Shown piece by piece: positions 49,573-55,358 of a DNA stretch of 55,358 nt. This DNA comes from Caldilineaceae bacterium (GTDB lineage Bacteria; Chloroflexota; Anaerolineae; Caldilineales; Caldilineaceae), in NCBI GenBank assembly GCA_022824685.1, contig JAJDZJ010000164.1, forward strand, positions 1 to 55,358, read 5' to 3'. Every line of letters begins with the position of its first letter. The stretch's first letter is position 1. The notes under the pieces were generated by a model. It made no database searches. It had not been told where the DNA came from and was given only the letters and a program-made list of their open reading frames with translations. A program made the position numbers and the translations under genes.

Positions 49573-50349
49573 TCATGCGACACCTACGTGAATGGCGATG
49601 GTTCCCATCATTTTGCGCTTGAAAGAGACGCTGCGGAATCCCGCTTGTTCCATTTTTTGCGCGATTTCTTCGGGTTGAAGAAATGCAACGGCGCTTTGCG
49701 GAAGATAGCGGTAGGCCGCGTCTCGAGGGCGGGCGTCTCTTCCCGGCATCCCTCTTCCGGTCGAAAGTAGCTGGCCCAGTACGGGGATGACTCTGAGCAT
49801 GTAGAGGCGAAGCAGGGGGCCAAGGAAGGAGGACGGAGGGGGCGAAGTTTCCAGGCAAATGATGCGCCCGCCCGGCTTTGTCACACGCCGCTGTTCGGCC
49901 AGGCAGATGTCGACGTCGGTCACGTTGCGCAGGAGGAATCCACTGGTCACGGCGTCGAAGTGGCCGTCGGGGAAAGGCAGATGGAGCCCGTCGCCCTGGA
50001 CGAATTGGACCTGGCCGGACGGTTCAGCAATGGGCGGTAGAGGAGAATAATCTGCCTTCCTTTTGCGGCCAACGGCCATCATTTCATATGTGAAGTCGCA
50101 GCCGACCACTTCGGCATGGCGATGGGCGCGCCTGGCTTCGTAGGCGATATCGCCCGTGCCGGTTCCAACGTCGAGGAGACGGCCCGCGTCGGGCAGCTGG
50201 CAGAGGGCGACGACTTCCCGCCGCCAGCTAACGTCCTGCCCACCGGTCATGATTCGATTCAGCAGGTCATAGCGGTTTGCGATGCCGGCAAACATCTGAT
50301 TGACGTAGGCGGCTCTTTCGGCTGCGGGGACGGGCGCGGGGGCGTTCAT
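49573..50349 (-). CDS. menG: Demethylmenaquinone/2-polyprenyl methyltransferase
   Basis: MenG (UbiE) performs the last methylation of menaquinone. The 258-residue protein shows the family's MFAGIANRYDLLNRIMTGGQDVSWRR-type start (IANRYDLLNRIMTGG), LLDVGTGTGDIA, FDAVTSGFLLRNVTD and KPGGRIICLETSPP. An extra stretch of about 20 residues precedes YRYLPQSAVAF. The ATG overlaps the stop of the upstream ATPase gene (ATGA), coupling it to a signalling-type operon. Confidence 0.9.
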   Translation of the reverse strand: MNAPAPVPAAERAAYVNQMFAGIANRYDLLNRIMTGGQDVSWRREVVALCQLPDAGRLLDVGTGTGDIAYEARRAHRHAEVVGCDFTYEMMAVGRKRKADYSPLPPIAEPSGQVQFVQGDGLHLPFPDGHFDAVTSGFLLRNVTDVDICLAEQRRVTKPGGRIICLETSPPPSSFLGPLLRLYMLRVIPVLGQLLSTGRGMPGRDARPRDAAYRYLPQSAVAFLQPEEIAQKMEQAGFRSVSFKRKMMGTIAIHVGVA

Positions 50350-51695
50350 GTTTCCGACGAATCGGCCAGATTGCGGAGCTGGGCGCTTGCTCTTTCCAGT
50401 TCGCGGCGGATTTCCTGGATTTCCTGCATGACTTCCGGCGGCGGGTCGTTGCCGCGTCCGCTATGGACTGCCAGAAGTGACTCCAGGCGTTCTTGCAGTT
50501 CAGGAATCTCGTGCTGCAGGTAGTCCACCTCGACTTGGCGGCCCATTTCGATGAGCGCTTCGACACCGTAGTCGCTTACATCGGAGTAGAGGGTCTGGGC
50601 CAGTTCCTGGTAGTTTTCCAACATCCAGCGACGCAGAAACTCGTTGCCGATGGTCCAGCGCGGGAACTCTTTTTGCGAATCGGGGGCCGCGGGGGCATCC
50701 GACCGGTGGTAGGCCCGTTGCAGATAGCCGAGATTGTTCATGCCGTGCACATACATGGAGATCTGTTCGATGGATTCGTTGTCGGTCCTGGCCACCAGGT
50801 CCTCTTCGCTGATGACGCCCTGTCGGGCAACGGTGAGCAGGATCTGCCTTTCTGTGGGGGCGAGGCACTTGAAGTCGACTTCGAAAAAGCTGGAAAGAAG
50901 GTGGTCGGCCCGCAGGTCTTCCTCTTGAATCGCCCGCAGCGAACCCCGCCCCTGTTCTTCGTCGAAGAGGCGGTAGCAGAGTGTCTGGACCAGATAGGGA
51001 TGGCGATGCGTGTGGCGCAGGATTTCATCGACGCGTTCTCTGGTTGCGTGGACGGGCGCGTTGCTCTGCTCTTGCAACACCAGACGAACGCTGGCGTCAT
51101 GTTCCAGGTTCCAGAGATGCACGAGACTGAAGCCGAAGAGGAAGGGGCTGGTGAGCCAGTTGCGGGTGAGGTCATTGAGTTGCATCAGGAGTTTTGTGGA
51201 CGTCATGACGGTGCGCATACCGCCGTTCTGGAAGGCCTTGCGAAGCCGGGCCAGGGCCTGATAGTCGTTTTTGGCGAGGCTGATACAGGCTTCGGCTTCG
51301 TCGATGAGCAGGAGCAGATGTTTGCCATGTTCTCTGAGGGCTCGCTGGAGGGTGCGCAAAATGTGAACGGCCTCCCGGCCATAGAGGGCCTTGACATCGA
51401 CGCCATAGGCCTCGAACCTGGGCATTTCATCTTCCAAGGCCAGGAACAGTTCGTAATCGAAATCGTCTTTGGTTTCGCTTCCCTGCAGGTCCCAGAACAG
51501 GGGGACGGCGGGGGCATTCCGCTGTCTGGTCACCAGCCATTCCAGCTGCCGCAGGAGCGAGGTTTTGCCCATGCGGCGGGTGCCAACGACCCAGATGGCC
51601 GGGTCCTCGGCGGTCATGAGGTATTCGAGAAGCTTTTCACGGCCGTAGTGGTCGGGGCCGCGCAGCCAGCGTCCGACAGTATAGGGATTACGCAT
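50346..51695 (-). CDS. Soluble AAA-type P-loop ATPase with C-terminal coiled coil
   Basis: This 449-residue protein carries Walker A GTRRMGKTS (about 38-46), Walker B LLLLIDEAEA (about 127-136) and a probable sensor Ser/Thr (VMTSTKLL), as in archaeal-ATPase/AAA_16 STAND-like proteins. A winged-helix-like region follows (APTERQILLTVARQGVISEEDL) and the last 50 residues look coiled-coil. Start is uncertain: the ATG at 51695, or a TTG at 51782 overlapping the stop of the upstream gene. It resembles the ATPase part of that larger protein, suggesting partners or paralogues. Confidence 0.8.
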   Translation of the reverse strand: MRNPYTVGRWLRGPDHYGREKLLEYLMTAEDPAIWVVGTRRMGKTSLLRQLEWLVTRQRNAPAVPLFWDLQGSETKDDFDYELFLALEDEMPRFEAYGVDVKALYGREAVHILRTLQRALREHGKHLLLLIDEAEACISLAKNDYQALARLRKAFQNGGMRTVMTSTKLLMQLNDLTRNWLTSPFLFGFSLVHLWNLEHDASVRLVLQEQSNAPVHATRERVDEILRHTHRHPYLVQTLCYRLFDEEQGRGSLRAIQEEDLRADHLLSSFFEVDFKCLAPTERQILLTVARQGVISEEDLVARTDNESIEQISMYVHGMNNLGYLQRAYHRSDAPAAPDSQKEFPRWTIGNEFLRRWMLENYQELAQTLYSDVSDYGVEALIEMGRQVEVDYLQHEIPELQERLESLLAVHSGRGNDPPPEVMQEIQEIRRELERASAQLRNLADSSET

Positions 51696-51778
51696 AGCGC
51701 TGTGACTGGTCCTCAGTTCGATAGGGGGAGCCGGGTTGCCTACTTCAAGGCGCCCGCGTGGCCAGCCCAAAAGCGAGA

Positions 51779-54700
51779 TCAAGAGACATTGTTCTGGTCG
51801 AGTCCTATATTGATGGTATCACCCATTTGCTGAATGCGCTCATGCGCGTAGAGGGCGTCGGCCATCGTGATCGTGCGGCGGCCTTCGGCCAGCATCCGTC
51901 CGACTGCTTCGAGGCCGTATTGTTGAATACGGAAGGGGCGGCCGGCGCAGTTTTCGACGATAAAGTCCACGACTGAGGGATCATAGCGGTAAAAGCCGCG
52001 TACGGGCTCGGTGAGCAGCTCGACCGCTTGCTCGCGGGTGAAAGGCTCCACCTCGATCTCGTTGAACAGATTGTACCAAGGGCTTTCAATTCGACCCCAT
52101 TCTTTGCTGATACGGATTCCGGCGATGACCGCGCCCAGGGTGGCCGCGAAGTCACGCATGAATATGCGGCGCAGTCTCTGCTGAATCAGATGGTCGTAGG
52201 CGTTAAAGACATCCATTTCATCCATCAGCAGGATCAGGCGCAGGTGTTTACCGGGGTGACTTTCTTCGCCATAGTGTTGCAGCGCCTTGATCACGTCGCG
52301 CAGATCGCGGATGAATTCCCGGTCGGAGTACCGTTCATGGCCTGGCCGGTAGTAGAGAAGGTCATGAAGGGCAGTCTTGGTTTCGGTGGTCAGGCCGGAA
52401 AGGGTAGAGGCTGTGTGGAGGATCTCCTCCATCAGGAAGTGGAAGAAGGTGTCCTCTTCAGTTCCCTCCAGGTCGACGTACAGGGGCACAAACCAGTATT
52501 CTTCGTCCTCCAGTCCCCAGAGGTGGTGATTCAGCTGGTAAAGCAGGGTTGTTTTGCCGATTCGGCGTTCGCCATGAATCATGATGCTGTTGTTGTGCAG
52601 CGTATCTACGATTTTCTGGAGCATTTCGCGTCTGCCGAAGAACATGTCCTCCCGGCGGACCGGCTCCCCGCTGATGAAGGGATTGAAGGAGCGAACGACG
52701 GCATCGATGGCCCGCCGCCGGTTCTGGACAACCTCCATCCCCATGTAGCCAAAGCCGATCAGCGCGAGCAGGCCTGTGACGATCAGGGTGATGAGGTAGT
52801 CTGTGCGAATGGGCCCAAGGATGGGGAGCCTGATTTGCGCGGGCAGAGGCTCTGCTTCGAAAGAGACGCTGCGCACTTCGGAGTAGGTAAAGGAGAAGTC
52901 CCGAACTTGAAACTCAATGGCGTATTGCCCTTTCTCGGAGAAGTCTGACAACTCAAGAAACGGCCGGTCCAGCGGCTGCCAGCGTCCGAGCCGGCCGGGC
53001 GGATTGAGCCGGTAGAGGACGACCAGTTCGGACTGGGGCGTGTAGAGATCACCGGCTTCAAAGCCGATAATGATTTTGCCGTCGGACTCCACCTTCCAGT
53101 CGGTTACGGACAGCTGTTCGGCCGCGCCTGCGATGCTGTGAATCCTGATCCAGGGAGGACTCGAGTCGGGGCGATGGAAGGTGAGTCCTTCCCTGCTGCC
53201 AAACCAATAGACGCCGTCGGGCATGCGAACAATGGAAGAGATGGACGCGGGGGGCAGGACCGACTCGACGACCAGCGTTTCCCACGTGCGGCCGTCGTAG
53301 CGCGTGACGCCGCCCTCGCTGCCGATCCACAGAGAAGCATCGAGGGGGTCGACGTAAAGGTCGTAGAACAGCTTGCTAGGCAGGCGGGCGGATGGTGTGC
53401 GGTCTTGCCAGGTCTGGCCGTCAAAATAGAGGAGGCCGTGCCGGTTGACGGCAGCCCACATGGCGCCGGGCGCCTTCGGGTCGGGGGCCAGGGCTGCGAC
53501 ATTGTCATTCGGGATCGACAGCCCACCGGCAGATTCGGTCCAATAGCGGGTCCACGTGCCGTCGACGCTGCTGACGAAGATGCCGCCGTTCCCGGTTGCC
53601 GCCCAGAGGCGACCGGAGCTGTCGAGCGCAAGGTCCTGCACAGTTTGGCTGGCGAGGGCATTCACGGTCGATAGCGATCCGGAGACAATATCGTAGCGCG
53701 CCAGGCCATTGTCGGTGCCGATCCAGAGTACCCGCTTTTGGGCCAGGATGGAGGTGACCAGGGCTGATGGGAGCGCCCCCGGTGGAACTGGCTGTGTCCA
53801 CTGCAGGGCGCCGGGTTCGAGCGAAGCCAGTCCCCACCAGGTGCCTGCCCAGATGCGCCCGTCGTCGTCGAGGGCGAGGTCGGTGATGAAGAGACTGGGC
53901 AAGCCGCTTTCTACGTCGAAGTACGCTTCGCTGCCCGGACGGTCGCCGGCGGCCTTGCGGCGGATGCCTTCGCCGCGAGTGCCGACCCAGAGCCGGCCCA
54001 GCTCGTCGACAAGCAGGGACTGGATTTCGTTGGCGGGGCCGGAGGCGGGCGGGTGGATCTCTTTTCCCCAGATTTGACGGTCTGAGCGGTAGACGCCGGA
54101 GACGGTACCCAGCCAGAGAGAGCCGGTCCTGTCTACTGCGGCGGCATGGATGAAGGAGGTCTCGCCGCTGTTGATGGACTGCGGGACCAGATGGTATTGG
54201 GATGAGTCAGGTGTGTCGGCCTCTCGCTCGACGAGGCGGAAGAAGCCGCTGCCCTCGGTGCCGACCCAGAGGAGGCCGTCGCCGTCGCCGGCAATGGTCG
54301 TGATGCGCACACGGGCACGAGAATGGAGGGGAGCGGAATCAACCTGCTCCCATGAGCCGGTAGAAGGGTCCCGCCAGGCGAGGTCGCCGTCGGCGGCGAC
54401 CCATACTTTGCCGGTCCTGTCGGCCCACAGCGCGGTCACGTTTTTGGCGGGGAGACCTTCCGGTTCTCCGATCGAGCTCCAGCGTCCGTTGCGCCTGAGC
54501 CACAGCCCGTCGGCGGCGCCGACCCAGATGCTGCCGCCATTGTCGGAGCTGCCGATCACGTTGATGTGGGCCTGGTTCAGGCCGGTAACGGGGACAGGGA
54601 CGTCGTTGTTCAGGATGTAGAGGCCGGCGGCGGTGCCAATCCAGAGCTGGCCCTGTGTGTAGTGCAGAGCCAGGACGGGGGCATCGAGCCTCGTGAGCAG

Positions 54701-55075
54701 GTCCCAGGCGTTGCCATCGAAAGCGAGGACTGCACCAGTTGCCGCGCCGGCCCAGAGTTGGGCGCTGGAAGCGCCGAAGGTCAAGGCGTGTACACCGGCC
54801 TGCAAATCGGGGCCACCGGCCCAGGAGCGCCATGCGCCGTTGTAGCGGCTGATGCCGTGGTCGGTTCCGAACCAGACTTCGTGTTCGCCGACGGTGACGG
54901 CGAGGACGTTGTTAGAGGCCAGGCCGTCTTCCTGGGTGTAGTCGGTCCATGGCGGGATCAGCGTACCTTGCGCATGGATATGGGGGGCAGGCAAGAGCAG
55001 GGCTGCGGCCGCGGCGAAGACCAAGAGCGCGAGGCGGCTGTGAATTCTACCCGATTCTGACGGTCGTTTGAACAT
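51779..55075 (-). CDS. Transmembrane fusion: double beta-propeller sensor plus AAA-type ATPase
   Basis: This 1098-residue protein begins with a signal peptide ending in HAQ (about 36). Residues 37-690 contain 14 repeats with the Reg_prop pattern (for example VWFGTDHGISRYNG, LWIGTAAGLYIL, LWVGTRGEGIRR, LWIGSEGGVTRYDG), enough for two seven-bladed propellers. A Y_Y_Y-like beta domain (about 690-755; QYAIEFQVRDFSF) precedes one membrane helix (760-782). The cytoplasmic part is a P-loop ATPase with Walker A GERRIGKTT (835-843) and Walker B LILLMDEMD (947-955). In hybrid two-component sensors a histidine kinase occupies that place. A TTG at 55204 is ruled out because it lies in the promoter. Confidence 0.88.
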   Translation of the reverse strand: MFKRPSESGRIHSRLALLVFAAAAALLLPAPHIHAQGTLIPPWTDYTQEDGLASNNVLAVTVGEHEVWFGTDHGISRYNGAWRSWAGGPDLQAGVHALTFGASSAQLWAGAATGAVLAFDGNAWDLLTRLDAPVLALHYTQGQLWIGTAAGLYILNNDVPVPVTGLNQAHINVIGSSDNGGSIWVGAADGLWLRRNGRWSSIGEPEGLPAKNVTALWADRTGKVWVAADGDLAWRDPSTGSWEQVDSAPLHSRARVRITTIAGDGDGLLWVGTEGSGFFRLVEREADTPDSSQYHLVPQSINSGETSFIHAAAVDRTGSLWLGTVSGVYRSDRQIWGKEIHPPASGPANEIQSLLVDELGRLWVGTRGEGIRRKAAGDRPGSEAYFDVESGLPSLFITDLALDDDGRIWAGTWWGLASLEPGALQWTQPVPPGALPSALVTSILAQKRVLWIGTDNGLARYDIVSGSLSTVNALASQTVQDLALDSSGRLWAATGNGGIFVSSVDGTWTRYWTESAGGLSIPNDNVAALAPDPKAPGAMWAAVNRHGLLYFDGQTWQDRTPSARLPSKLFYDLYVDPLDASLWIGSEGGVTRYDGRTWETLVVESVLPPASISSIVRMPDGVYWFGSREGLTFHRPDSSPPWIRIHSIAGAAEQLSVTDWKVESDGKIIIGFEAGDLYTPQSELVVLYRLNPPGRLGRWQPLDRPFLELSDFSEKGQYAIEFQVRDFSFTYSEVRSVSFEAEPLPAQIRLPILGPIRTDYLITLIVTGLLALIGFGYMGMEVVQNRRRAIDAVVRSFNPFISGEPVRREDMFFGRREMLQKIVDTLHNNSIMIHGERRIGKTTLLYQLNHHLWGLEDEEYWFVPLYVDLEGTEEDTFFHFLMEEILHTASTLSGLTTETKTALHDLLYYRPGHERYSDREFIRDLRDVIKALQHYGEESHPGKHLRLILLMDEMDVFNAYDHLIQQRLRRIFMRDFAATLGAVIAGIRISKEWGRIESPWYNLFNEIEVEPFTREQAVELLTEPVRGFYRYDPSVVDFIVENCAGRPFRIQQYGLEAVGRMLAEGRRTITMADALYAHERIQQMGDTINIGLDQNNVS

Positions 55076-55176
55076 TGCGGTTCGAGCGAAACACCCGTGG
55101 CAAGCGGCCAGTGCTCTGAAATACCGGCCGCTGCTCAGGCTGGCTGGCAACAGATCACTGGTCACTGAAGTTTCAG

Positions 55177-55204
55177 AATATAACGAATAGACATTGGTTG
55201 TCAA
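55177..55204 (-). promoter_or_regulatory. Strong sigma70 promoter of the propeller-ATPase operon
   Basis: On the minus strand a perfect TTGACA (55204-55199) and TATATT (55182-55177) are 16 bases apart. The predicted start near 55170 leaves about 95 bases before the ATG at 55075. The mobile-element end lies 18 bases upstream of the -35 box. Confidence 0.75.
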
Positions 55205-55222
55205 CGCGCACGCATTTCAGGG

Positions 55223-55358
55223 CAGGGCAATCGCATCTAAATCTGTAGGCCGATTCAGTTGAAATTGTGGCCAGAAGAAAGCGAGAATAAGTGGAAATCA
55301 CCCTGCGCTTACTGAATATCGACGGGAAGACGCCGCGGATCAGGCCCTCAGTCGGCGA
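55223..55358. mobile_element. Left end of a second ISAs1-like element or MITE
   Basis: CAGGGCAATCGCATCTAAAT at 55223-55242 is the inverted terminal repeat seen at 17553-17572 and, with two differences, at 117-136. The element runs off the right edge. Joining these 136 bases to the first 136 bases of the window through the shared 15-mer would give an element of about 257 bases with inverted ends, a MITE-like size. Confidence 0.6.
55344..55358. repeat. 15-base repeat shared by both window ends
   Basis: Identical to bases 1-15 of the window. Confidence 0.85.

Overview
The window is about 55.4 kb of dense, high-GC bacterial chromosome. It most resembles a Chloroflexota genome of the Caldilineae/Anaerolineae kind. 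The pointers are an isopentenyl phosphate kinase (an alternative mevalonate-pathway enzyme known from Roseiflexus), a short HisG with a separate HisZ, menaquinone-type MenG, a lineage-typical GT51 motif in a class A PBP, and LysM, HEAT, TPR and two-component-propeller proteins. This assignment is inference; there is no rRNA or marker phylogeny here.

Layout, left to right. 1-136 is one end of an ISAs1-like element. 0.6-5.7 kb (+) holds two tandem secreted sugar-dehydrogenase/cytochrome c fusions and an SDR. 6.0-9.8 kb (+) is a peptide-type ABC importer (binding lipoprotein and two permeases, no ATPases), followed by a cytochrome c lipoprotein. 10.3-16.75 kb (-) is a cobalamin uptake and salvage operon behind a consensus promoter, a B12 riboswitch and a terminator; it encodes a binding protein (frameshifted), CobS, CobU, permease, ATPase, adenosyltransferase and a 2Fe-2S ferredoxin. 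16.75-17.57 kb is C-rich repeats abutting an ISAs1 remnant. 17.8-23.2 kb (+) holds FmdB, HisZ, HisG, an RmlC-type epimerase, SelA and isopentenyl phosphate kinase. 23.9-33.7 kb (+) holds a site-2 protease and a run of envelope-type genes: zinc-ribbon/LysM, HEAT, a small unknown, TPR, FecR-like, GT39, a degenerate UbiA-like protein and a small membrane protein. 33.8-41.2 kb (-) holds an OLD-type ATPase/TOPRIM gene cut by an in-frame stop, TrmB, threonine synthase, and acyl-CoA dehydrogenase with EtfBA behind a three-hairpin attenuator-like leader. 41.7-42.4 kb (+) is a CAAX-type protease. 42.5-48.5 kb (-) holds a GT2, a PH-like membrane protein, SurE and a class A PBP. 48.8-55.1 kb (-) is one operon from a strong promoter: a propeller sensor fused to an AAA-type ATPase, a second AAA-type ATPase, MenG and another methyltransferase. 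The right edge enters a second copy of the mobile element.

The most unusual object is the 51.8-55.1 kb gene. It carries 14 propeller repeats and a Y_Y_Y-like domain, the sensor architecture of hybrid two-component systems. Across the membrane this is joined to a P-loop ATPase instead of a histidine kinase, and a soluble relative of that ATPase is encoded just downstream. Other points of interest are the B12 operon with its broken binding protein, the acyl-CoA dehydrogenase leader, the interrupted OLD gene, and the mobile-element ends that bound the window and share a 15-base sequence.
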